This document shows positions 47,474 to 58,684 of a stretch of DNA of 64,000 nucleotides, piece by piece. The position numbers and the translations under genes were made by a program. The DNA is from Quercus robur (Eukaryota; Streptophyta; Magnoliopsida; Fagales; Fagaceae). The stretch lies in contig NC_065538.1 of assembly GCF_932294415.1 (NCBI RefSeq), positions 24,949,957 to 25,013,956 on the forward strand. Direction: 5' to 3'. Within the stretch, counting starts at the first letter, position 1; the number at the start of each line of letters is the position of its first letter. A model generated the notes under the pieces. That model was not told the origin of the DNA and did not search any database. It was given only the letters and a program-made list of their open reading frames with translations.

Positions 47474-48165
47474 CCAAAACAAAAACCCAACCACCATCAT
47501 AAACACAAACCCAACCGCCACAACGAATAAAATATCCAACCAACACTATTAAAAAAAAAAAAAACATACTAGCCACCACCATTAAACAAAAACCATAGCC
47601 ACCACCATAAACAAAAAACCCACACCACCAGTAAACTAAAAACACAGCCACCACCATTAACACAAAAACCCAGCCACTACCATAAACAAAAAACCCAGCC
47701 ATCACAATAAACAAAAAACTTAGCCACCACCATAAACAAAAAAACCCACCACCACTATTAAACAAAAAACACAACCACCACCATTAATACAAAAACCTAG
47801 CCACTACCATAAACAAAAAAGCACAACCACCACCATTAAACAAAAAACACAGCCACCACCATTAACACAAAAACCCAGCCACTATCATAAAATAAAAACC
47901 CACCACCACCATTAAACAAAAAACACAACCACCACCATTAACACAAAAACTCAGCCACTGCCATAAACAAAAAACCCAACCATCACAATAAACAAAAAGC
48001 TCACCACCAACATTAAACAAAAAGCTCAACCACCACCATAAACAAAAAACCCACCACCACCACCTTTAAACAAAAAACACAGTCACCACCATTAACACAA
48101 AATCACAGTCACTACCATAAACAAAAAACCCAGCCATCACAATAAACAAATAACCCACCACCAAC
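47474..48165. repeat. CCACCA-rich minisatellite, unit about 30 bp
   Basis: Irregular tandem copies of words such as CCACCACCATTAACACAAAA and CCAGCCACTACCATAAAC, all C/A-rich on the plus strand. The Gly/Trp-rich antisense ORF at 47448-47774 is a by-product. Confidence 0.85.
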
Positions 48166-49340
48166 ATTAATCGTTATATAACACCATGCAAGCCACCTGC
48201 TTGCTCCAAATCAACAACCCACAAATATATCAAGCATCACCAATTTCATTAAACAAGTTTAAATAAGATTTTCAGTTCAAATCAACATGTAAAATTCAAT
48301 TTAAGTTTTAGAAGACAAAACCCTAGAGCAAAAGAATTTGAGACTAGTCTTAAAAGACCAAAAATCCTTACCTCAGCTTATACTCGCAGAAAGCCAAGGA
48401 AACTCAACCCTGCACAAATGAAAGTTCAACACAAAGTTTAATGGTCATAAATAATTATAATAAGTCATAAGGCTTAGTTGGCCTGTACAAGAAATCTATT
48501 TACTTTTGAAAGAAAACGTAGTTGGGGGAAAAACCATTCAAGTGGGTAAACTTTGGTTACAAAAAAGTAATTGCACCAAAACTCCATAAACAGGAAAATG
48601 TATCCCAAAAGTTTAGGGTCTGTTTGGCAGCCCTAATCAAACACAAAACTACACATTTTAAACAACATAACACACTTTTTCACACACTTTTTCACCCACA
48701 CATATATCAAAAACACTCAAACTAACTCACCAAACAGGCCCTTACAATCCAAAGAAAAGAAAGAAGAAACAAACACTTAAAAGCAATCATTGCTAGAGGT
48801 TCAAGCGATAGGTGAGGAGTTGCAGAGAATTTGGGCATACATGATACTGGTGTTGTTATTGGATATCCCGTGGAATTCAGCATTTTTAGGGTGGAAGGTG
48901 TTGTTCTCAATCACAAGGAGATAATTTTTCACTTCACTTAATGGAACCTAGACAAAAATATATTCCTTTATTTTCTGCAACAGTAATTCCACTAGAATGT
49001 TACTGAACCTTTAGTTTACAAGCTACGTGCTTCACTGCTTTGCTAGTCTGTTAGTGCTAGTTGTATGCACAACAAAACAATGAGAGCCACACCTTTATTT
49101 TTTTAGTTTTTAATATAGAATCAATGAGAGCCACATAATTGAATTAAGATGCACCATACTTTGACACATCAGCTAGACATTATAGTTTGTCAGGCCATCC
49201 TCTGCCTGACTTACGTATGAACCCATACATTTTTCATGATTACCCTAGGGATACACTTAGGAGACCTGGTTATTATGAAAGGATACATGGTTATTATGAT
49301 AGGCCAATATATATACATGGTTATATATATATATATATAT
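48166..49340. other. CACTA interior, no gene except one MITE
   Basis: No coding signal. Contains the MITE at 48616-48741 and ends in (TA)n at 49323-49340. Confidence 0.5.
48616..48741. mobile_element. Tourist-like MITE
   Basis: 126 bp, termini GGGTCTGTTTGG and CCAAACAGGCCC (one mismatch), flanked by TTA at 48613-48615 and 48742-48744. The 3-bp TTA duplication and the G-rich terminus fit PIF/Harbinger derivatives. Confidence 0.8.
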
Positions 49341-49831
49341 TGAAGATGATAAAATATAGAGCCTGATGGGCCTACCTTAATGGGCCTGACGGACTGGAAC
49401 TGTTGGGCCTGTGTAAAGATGATCCCATGCGCTGTGAAGGCCCATCGCTGACAGACATAGTAAGGGCCCATGATCCGAAATCTCTATCGCCTAGAAAAGC
49501 CCTAAGATCCGAAAATGGAAATCCTTGCTCACCACGCTCAGGAGAATTTGTATTAGAGTCCCACATGGAAAAGATTTGGAGATCAAGAAGAAAAGCCAAC
49601 TCTCTACCACTATAAAAGGACTAACACCTTCGCAAATTGAGGTACGTTTTAATTGACCCTCTCTAGCGCTCTAGAGTGAAGAGAAGAATTCTAACTTGAC
49701 CTTCGGAGAGTATTTGGCCGGCACCACACCGGTGCTCTCTAAAGGTTTTCTTTCGATCGCTCTTGTTGTGCAGGTTCGCTTTGAGTCGCGAGTACGGTGT
49801 GACCTATTGGTGATAATTTTCAACGTCATCA
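49341..49831 (+). repeat. Solo Ty3/gypsy-type LTR
   Basis: 491 bp, TGAAGATG...GTCATCA, flanked by TATAT on both sides (weak evidence, because it sits in (TA)n). It contains CTATAAAAGGACTAACACC (TATA) near 49611 and the shared ACACCGGTGCTCTCT segment also found at 41296-41450. No interior is attached, so it is a product of LTR-LTR recombination. Confidence 0.65.
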
Positions 49832-49908
49832 TATATATATATATATATATATATTCTTTTTATTCACATAAACCTTTAACTCTTAACTTAGTCTAGGTGC
49901 CGCATATA

Positions 49909-49942
<34 letters not shown>

Positions 49943-50645
49943 TTTGGAGAGTCAACCGCATATTTAAATTCTTTTAGCCAAGTTTGTTTGTTATTTATTT
50001 TGAGATTTCCTAGGTTGATGAATATCATTACTCATTATTATAGCCTTGAAGATACATATTGGAAGTCACGTGGAACTTATCCCAACAATCCAAATCATAT
50101 CCATTACTTCCAAAGTCCCCCCCACCCCCCCCCCCCCCCCAATAAAAAAATAAAATAAAATAAAAAGGTGAATCTTTAACATAGAAACTAACTCTTGGCT
50201 TTTAGATTTTTTTTAAAATTTTATATGCAATCTTTTACTCTCAAAAGTTCGAAGTTCAAGTTTCCAAGTTAAATAACATAAGGTTAGGTTTGTGTTCGAA
50301 GCTCAATTTTTATGCACATACAAGCAGATTTGACAACCCCTTGAACTTTGAGGTAGTAGCCAAAACACCCCCTCAACTTTTATTTATGCTAATTTGTTCC
50401 TTAAACTTCACACAACTGCCAAATAGAGTCATCTGTTAGTTTATTGTTAAACCCACATTAGTCAATCACGTGACAAGCACATGTAAAGAGAACTTACCCA
50501 ATTTATTGAGCAAAAGAGAGAGAGAAAAAGCAGGTTCACTAGTTCAGGCATTCATCGGAAGGGAGAGAGGATCTCTAAACTGAGTGGTGGCATCACCGAA
50601 GTTCGATCTCTAGCCGCCATTATTGGTAGGAATGGGGAACAAAGT
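49832..50645. other. CACTA interior spacer, no gene
   Basis: (TA)n at 49831-49853 and 49903-49924, a T run at about 49925-49945, and a C run at 50117-50140 that may be a sequencing or assembly weak point. Confidence 0.5.
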
Positions 50646-53600
50646 AACCATTATTGAATTCATATTTTGAAAATACAAACATTAGATTACATGTTCTATA
50701 AGGTCTCAACATACATGCCAATTTTCATGCCAATCAGATGTAATTTCTCATTCAAACCATAAACTCATATTTTATGCATTATTTTAAACTACTAAAACTT
50801 GAATCTAGATAATTGATTGATAACATGACTATTAATCTTTGATCACCTTGAAATTTTGTAAGTATGAAAAATATATAAAGATAATGTAATCTAACGGTAG
50901 ATTTGTCAAAATTCACATTGAATTAAGAAATATAGAGTTGAGTTCAATTTATACTTGACGTAATTCTAAAAAATGTTACATCACCCAATAACTTATTATA
51001 GATATCATATTTTGAAAATCCAACCGTTGGATTACATGTTCTATATGACCTTAACATGCATGCAAATTTTCATGCGAATTGGATGTAATTTCTCATTCGA
51101 TCCATAAACTCATATTTTATGCATTATTTTAAACTACTAAAACTTGAATCTAAACAATTGATTGATGACATAACTATTAATCTGTGATCACCTTGAAATT
51201 TTGTAAGCATGAAAAATATACGAAGATAATGTAATCTTACTGTAGAATTATCAAAATTCACATCGAATTAAGAAATATAGGGTTGGGTTCGAGTTACACC
51301 TGACGTAACTCTAAAAAATGTTACACCAACCAATAAGTTATTATTGAATTTATATTTTGAAAATCCAACCGTTGAATTACATGTTCTATATGGTCTCAAC
51401 AGGCATGTAAATTTCCATGTCAATCGGATATAATTTACCATTTGATCTATAAACTCATCTTTTATGCATTATTTTAAACTATTTAAACTTGAATCCGGAC
51501 AATTGATTAATGACATGGCTATTAATCTTTGATCACCTTGAAATTTTGTAAGCATGAAAAATATATAAAGATAATGTAATATAATGGTAGATTGGTCAAA
51601 ATTCACATCGAATTAAGAAATATAAGGTTGAGTTCAAGTTATACTTGACGTAACTCTAAAAAATGTTACACCACCAAATAACTTATTATTGAATTTATAT
51701 TTTGAAAATCCAACCGTTGGATTACATGATCTATATGGCCTTAACATGCATGCCAATTTTCATGCCAATCGGATGTAATTTACCATTTAATCTCTAAACT
51801 CATCTTTCATGCGTTATTTTAAACTACTAAAACTTGAATCTAGATAATTGATTAATGACATAACTATTAATCTTTAATCACCTTGAAATTTTGTAAGCAT
51901 GAAAAATATACAAAGATAATGTAATCTAACGGTATATTTGTCAAAATTCACATTGAATTAGGAAATATAGAGTTGAGTTCAATATACACTTAACGTAATT
52001 CTAAAAAATGTTACACCACCTAATAACTTATTATTGATATCATATTTTGAAAATCCAACTGTTGGATTACATGTTCTATATGATTTTAACATGCATGCCA
52101 ATTTTCATGCCAATCGGATGTAATTTACCATTTGATCTATAAACTCATCTTTATACATTATTTTAAACTATTTAAACTTGAATCTAGACAATTGTTTGAT
52201 GACATGGTTATTAATCTTTGATCACCTTGAAATTTTGTAAGCATGAAAAATATATGACGATAATGTGATCTAACGGTAGATTTGTCAAAATTCACATCGA
52301 ATTAAGAAATATAGGGTTGGGTTCGAGTTACACCTAACGTTACTCTAAAAAATGTTACACCACCAAATAACTTATTATTGAATTTATATTTTAAAAATCC
52401 AACTATTGGATTACATGTTCTATATGGTCTTAACATGCATGCCAATTTTCATGCCAATCGGATGTAATTTACCATTTAATCGTTAAACTCATCTTTTATG
52501 CGTTATTTTAAACTACTAAAACCTGAATATAGATAACTAATTGATGACATGACTATTAATCTTTGATCATCTTGAAATTTTGTAAGCATGAAAAATATAT
52601 GAAGATAATGTAATCTAACAATAGATTTGTCAAAATTCACATTGAATTAAGAAATATAAAGTTGAGTACAATTTACACTTGACGTAATTATAAAAAATGT
52701 TAAATCACCCAATAACTTATTATTGATATCATATTTTGAAATTCCAACCGTTGGATTACATGTTCTATATGATCTTAACATGAATGTCAATTGACATGCC
52801 AATCGGATATAATTTACCATTTGATCTATAAACTCATCTTTTATGCATTATTTTAAACTATTTAAACTTGAATCTAGACAATTGATTGATGACATGACTA
52901 TTAATCTTTGGTCACCTTGAAATTTTGTAAGTATGAAAAATATGTGAAGATAATGTAATTTAACGGTAGATTTGTCAAAATTCACTTCAAATTAAGAAAT
53001 ATAGGGTTGGGTTCAAGTTACACCTGACGTAACTCTAAAAAATGTTACACTACCAAATAACTTATTATTGAATTTATATTTTGAAAATCCAACTGTTAGA
53101 TTACATGTTCTATATGGTCTTAACATGCATGCCAATTGTCATGCCAATCAGATGTAATTTACCATTTGATCTTTAAACTCATATTTTATGCGTTATTTTA
53201 AACTACTAAAACTTGAATCTAGATAATTGATTGATGACATGGCTATTAATCATTGATCACCTTGAAATTTTGTAACCATGAAAAATATATGAAGATAATG
53301 TAATCTAACGGTAGATTAGTCAAAATTCACATTAAATTAAGAAATATAGAGTTGAATTCAATTTACACTTAACGTAATTCTAAAAAATGTTACATCACCT
53401 AATAACTTATTATTGATATCATATTTTAAAAATCTAACCGTTGGATTACATGTTCTGTATGATCTTAACATGCATGCAAATTTTTATGTCAATCGGATGT
53501 AATTTACTATTTGATCTATAAACTCATATTTTATGCATTATTTTAAACTACTAAAACTTGAATCTAGACAATTGATTGATGACATGGCTATTAATCTATA

Positions 53601-55972
53601 ATCACCTTGAAATTTTGTAAGCAAGAAAAATATATGAAGATAATGTAATCTAACGGTAAATTTGTCAAAATTCACATCGAATTTAGAAATATAGGGTTAG
53701 GTTTGAATAACACCTGAGTAACTCTAAAAAATGTTACACCACCCAATAAGTTATTATTGAATTTATATTTTGAAAATCCAACCGTTGGATTACCTGTTCT
53801 ATATGTGATTAACATGCATGCCAATTTTCATACCGATCAGACGTAATTTACCATTTGATCTTTAAACTCATCTTTTATGCATTATTTTAAAATACTAAAA
53901 CTTGAATCTAGATAATTAATTGATGACATGAGTATTAATCTTTGATCATTTTGAAATTTTTTAAGCATGAAAAGTATATGAAAATAATGTAATGTAACGG
54001 TAGATTTGTCAAAAGTCACATCGAATTAAGAAATATAGGCTTGGGTTCGAGTTACACTAGACATAACTAAAAAAATTGTTACACCACCCAATAAGTTATT
54101 ATTGAATTTATATTTTGGAAATCCAACCGTTATTTTACTTTTTCTATATGGTCTTAACATGCATGTCAATTTTCATGCTAATTGGATGTAATTTACCATT
54201 TGATCTATAAACTTATTTTTTATGCATTTTTTTAAACTATTTAAACTTGAATCTAGACATTTGATTGATGATATGACTATTAATCGTTGATCACCTTGAA
54301 ATTTTGTAAGCATGAAAAATATATGAAGATAATGTAATCTAACGGTAGATTAGTCAAAATTCACATTAAATTAAGAAATATAGAGTTGAGTTCAATTTAC
54401 ACTTGACGTAATTCTAGAAAATGTTACATCGCCTAATAACTTATTATTGATATCATATTTTGAAAATCCAACCGTTGGATTACATGTTCTATATGATCTT
54501 AACATGCATGCAAATTGTCATGTCAATCGGATGTAATTTACTATTTGATTTATAAACTCATATTTTATGCATTATTTTAAACTACTAAAACTTGAATCTA
54601 GACAATTGATTGATGACATGGCTATTAATCTATGATCACCTTGAAATTTTGTAAGCAAGAAAAATATATGAAGATAATGTAATCTAACGGTAAATTTGTC
54701 AAAATTCACATCGAATTTAGAAATATAGGGTTAGGTTCGAATAACACCTGAGTAACTCTAAAAAATGTTACACCACCCAATAAGTTATTATTGAATTTAT
54801 ATTTTGAAAATCCAACCGTTGGATTACTTGTTCTATATGTGATTAACATGCATGCCAATTTTCATACCAATCAGACGTAATTTACCATTTGATCTTTAAA
54901 CTCATCTTTTATGCATTATTTTAAAATACTAAAACTTGAATCTAGATAATTAATTGATGACATGACTATTAATCTTTGATCACTTTGAAATTTTTTAAGC
55001 ATGAAAAATATATGAAAATAATGTAATGTAACGAAAATAATATATGAAAATAATTTGTCAAAAGTCACATCGAATTAAGAAATACAGGCTTGGGTTCGAG
55101 TTACACCAGACATAACTAAAAAAATTGTTACACCATCCAATAAGTTATTATTGAATTTATATTTTGGAAATCCAACCGTTGGTTTACTTTTTCTATATGG
55201 TCTTAACATGCATGTCAATTTTCATGCTAATCGGATGTAATTTACCATTTGATCTATAAACTTATCTTTTATGCATTATTTTAAACTATTTAAACTTGAA
55301 TCTAGACAATTGATTGATGATATGACTATTAATCTTTGATCACCTTGAAATTTTGTAAGCATGAAAAATATATAAAGATAATGTAATTTAACAGTATATT
55401 TGTCAAAATTCACATCGAATTAAGAAATATAAGGTTGGGTTCGAGTTACACCTAACATAACTCTAAAAAATGTTACTCCACCAAATAACTTATTATTGAA
55501 TTTATATTTTTAAAATCCAACCGTTGGATTACGTGTTCTATATGGTCTTAATATTCATGCTAATTTCCATGCTAATCGGACGTAATTTACCAATTGATCT
55601 TTAAACTCAGCTTTTATGCGTTATTTTAAACTACTAAAACTTGAATCTAGATAATTAATTGATGACATGGCTATTAATCTTTGATCAGTTTGAAATTTTA
55701 TAAGCTTGAAAAATATATGAAGATAATGTAATCTAACGGTAGATTTGTCCTAATTCACATCGAATTAAGAAATATAGAATTGGGTTCAAGTTACACATGA
55801 TATAACTCTAAAAAATGTTACATTACTCAATAACTTATTATTGAATTCATATTTTGAAAATCCAACCATTGGATTACATGTTCTATATGTTCTTAATATA
55901 CATGCCAATTTTCATGACAATCAGATGTAATTTACCATTTGATCTGTAAACTCATCTTTTATGCATTATTTT
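50646..55972. repeat. Tandem array of about 345-bp units (15 full plus a partial)
   Basis: The phrase AATCCAACCGTTGGATTACA recurs at about 50667, 51012, 51356, 51701, 52045, 52388, 52731, 53075, 53418, 53765, 54108, 54452, 54797, 55150, 55495 and 55845. Two subtypes are distinguished by the joint region: GATATCATATTTT with GACGTAATTC, versus GAATTTATATTTT with GACGTAACTC. They interleave irregularly. No coding is present. Confidence 0.95.
53406..55488. repeat. Higher-order duplication of three units within the array
   Basis: The trimers 53406-54440 and 54440-55488 share private variants in the same order: AAGCAAGAAAAATATATG, CGAATTTAGAAATATAGGG, GTTCTATATGTGATTAACATG and TTTTTTAAGCATGAAAA. 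They are a recent duplication of a roughly 1.04 kb block. Confidence 0.75.
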
Positions 55973-56609
55973 AATTAAATCTAACCCAAACCTAACTCAA
56001 CCAAATTATTATGGGTAAACCCCAACCCACCCAATTACCCAATAATTAAAATTACCAAATTGCCCCTAAAACTTGCAAATAACCAAAGTACTCCTAAAAT
56101 CCTCTAAAATTGCCGAAATGCACACAAAACCTAAAAAATGGCCGAAATACTTCTAAAATCATAAAATTACCAAAATACCCCTAAAACTTAAAACATTACC
56201 AAAATATCTCTGGAAACTAAAAAAATAGGTGATGAACACTTAGTTCGTCACCAAAAACACCTCCATCTTAATATTGGATGATGAATTTGGAATTTCGTTA
56301 CCTCCAGTTAGTCTTTGGTTAAACAATTGGTGACGAAAATTTATTTTGTCATCAAAAACACCTACATCCTAATATTGGGTGACGAATTTAGAATTTCGTC
56401 ACCTTTGGTAAGTCTTTGGTGACGCGAATATTTCGTTACCCTAGGTTTGCCTTTTTTTCATGACCTATAGTGATGAAATATCACCAATTTTAAAATTTTT
56501 ATAATATTTGGTGACGAATTCTTCTTTTCCTCACTAAATGTTATCATCTGGTGACGAAATTGTTTGTCCTCACTAGATTTCGTCACCATAGCCCACTTTT
56601 GTTGTAGTG
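55973..56609. repeat. Right end of the CACTA element with subterminal repeats
   Basis: 55980-56215 is a C/A-rich degenerate repeat (AAAATTACCAAAATACCCC). 56220-56590 carries GGTGACGAA / TTCGTCACC words mirroring the left end. Confidence 0.75.
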
Positions 56610-56667
56610 AAGATAAATGATTATTGCATTTGCAAAAGTCATTATTTTAATCGGTAGATTGGAATAT

Positions 56668-56917
56668 GAGTAATGCTACAAATACAAACTATTTTACAAT
56701 ATTTTTACAAACTGCTGATGTGGTTTTAGCATTTTTTTAAATAGTTATTAGAGTAATGCTATAAACACAAATTATTTTACAACATTTTTACAACCTATTG
56801 ATATGACAAATTTTTACTAGCTCTAATATAGGCCCAACACTAACATCACATTTTTACTTTCAATAACTAATTGGAAAATGTTAAAACCATATCAACAGTT
56901 TGTAAAAATGTTGTAAT
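56668..56917. mobile_element. Tandem or nested MITEs, GAGTAATGCTACA family
   Basis: GAGTAATGCTACAAATACAAAC at 56668 and a second GAGTAATGCTATAAACACAA at 56751 share one right end (GTAAAAATGTTGTAATGCAA) near 56917. Family member at 40672-40864. This block lies at the breakpoint of homology between the flanks of PDR copies A and B. Confidence 0.6.
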
Positions 56918-57285
56918 GCAATTTTGGGGAAGTACAACTTGATCATTTCTACAAATCGCAACACTTTACAAAATTTGAAGACGAAATCAAGAAAATAATT
57001 GCTTAGAGTAATTAAAGAAATCAGAGAAATCAATTATATTGAAATGGAATTCAAATTCAAATATATACATTAGGTTAATTGATAGGAAATATATTTCAAA
57101 CTACGGAAATCCCAATATAAATTTGGGCTCCCTTGTAACATGTTATCAATTAAATTAAATAAATAAATAAAATGTAACCCTTTGGCTTTTGACGTTGTGG
57201 ACGTAGGTCTTAGTGACCGAGTGAATCTGAACCTCTTCCGTTCTTCCTTTCTCATCTTCTCCCATGATATTTCAAATTTTGACAT

Positions 57286-58635
57286 CTATCTCCTTTGGAA
57301 ATTAAACATTTTAATAGACACAGCAAAGATTAATGCAAATAGTACTGCAAACCCAACAACGACTGTTGCAACCACTCCTAGGAAATCATGATGGAAACCG
57401 AAATAGTCTCTCACAAAATCTTCCACTCTTTCACCAGTATCAAGCATGTCTTTCTTATCTCCAAACTGTGATGCAACCAACCCATACAAGGTCCAAGCTA
57501 ATGGACATGCCCAAGAGTACCATCTCCACCAAATAGGGATCCTCTATTGTTGACAAGGTAGGAAAATAAAAGAACAAGGAAGAACGATTAGAAATATGTA
57601 ATATCTGACATAAGTAAAGGAGAGAGGAGGAAAAAAAAAAAAAAAAAAAACAGGAATACAATTGAAATAAAGTGGAAAAACTTACAGGTCGTGGAACTAT
57701 GAATCCAGAAAAGAGATTCCATATTGAGTAAAATGCAGAGGCAATTATGGAAGAAATGTGGTGGTTTGGTGTCACGGCGACAGTCATCATGCCATAGAAG
57801 GTGAAGTACAGCAGTGAGAAATATGTGAAGAATAGGTACCAGAAAAATTTAGCAGCAGTCCATTCAAATCCAATCAATACATATACAATAACACCATAGA
57901 ACACAGTTTGTACAAAAACGTATGGGACTTCAATCAGAACCTGCAATAAAAGATGAAATTTCATAATCATACATTGGTAGAGCATGATGTTAAAAACGCA
58001 GTTTTTAATATACAAATTTTTTTATCATATCAAAATGGTAGTGTTTCTAAACAAATTTAACAGTACAACTAAGTCAACAAAATCCTGACAAATGGTTCTT
58101 ACCTGTGCAAACGCATAGGGCAATGCTGAATACATCCCAGCTGCTCTTTCTCTATAGAAGACTGTTCGTTCGACAGCCACCACTGGCTGCACTGAATTAG
58201 AGTTTTTAACTCCAATAAAGAGAACAGCAGCATACATGGAACCCATTGCATTAAACAAATCTTGTTGCTTTGTCCTGTATTTATTAATGTTGAAAGTTAA
58301 TACAAATTCTCAAAGAAATTGGAGCAATTTGCACAATTACATTGTTCTTTGTTCCCCAGTTGCAACTTACGTTTTTGAGCCAAGGTTCAAGAACATTGTC
58401 CCGAACATCAGGGCTATGACAGTTGTGAAAATAAATCTTACAGCAGTGTATAGGGGGTTGCGCCAATACGACCAATGTTGTTTCCATAAGCAAGCCATGA
58501 ATTGGGTGAAATATGACTGTGAGTATTGAGTAGGGAAATAGAGGTCCTTCGATCCAGGAGTAGGGATGCTCAATTGTTCAATAAGTTCCTTGTTTCTCCT
58601 GAAATATATGCCATTCAGTTGTACAGGTTTAGTCA

Positions 58636-58684
<49 letters not shown>

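Larger units (their letters stand above)
46446..56609. mobile_element. 10.2 kb CACTA (EnSpm-type) transposon without recognised transposase
   Basis: Termini: CATTACAACAAAAGTGGACT at 46446 and the complement of CACTACAACAAAAGTGGGCT ending at 56609; the left end has one changed base in CACTA. A 3-bp target duplication AAG flanks both ends (46443-46445, 56610-56612). Subterminal GGTGACGAAA-type words cluster inside both ends, as expected for CACTA elements. No transposase domain is recognisable in any frame, so it is probably non-autonomous. Cargo from left to right: spacer, a CCACCACCATTAAAC minisatellite, a MITE, a solo gypsy LTR, and 5.3 kb of tandem 345-bp units. Confidence 0.85.

Noticed and set aside
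47448..47774. Gly/Trp/Phe-rich minus-strand ORF
   Set aside because: It is the antisense reading of the C/A-rich minisatellite.
50117..50140. C homopolymer as a structural element
   Set aside because: A lone C run beside an A-rich stretch could be a sequencing or assembly error; no supporting context.
50646..55972. Regular spaced repeats resembling a CRISPR array
   Set aside because: Units are about 345 bp, contiguous and in a plant genome; this is satellite DNA.
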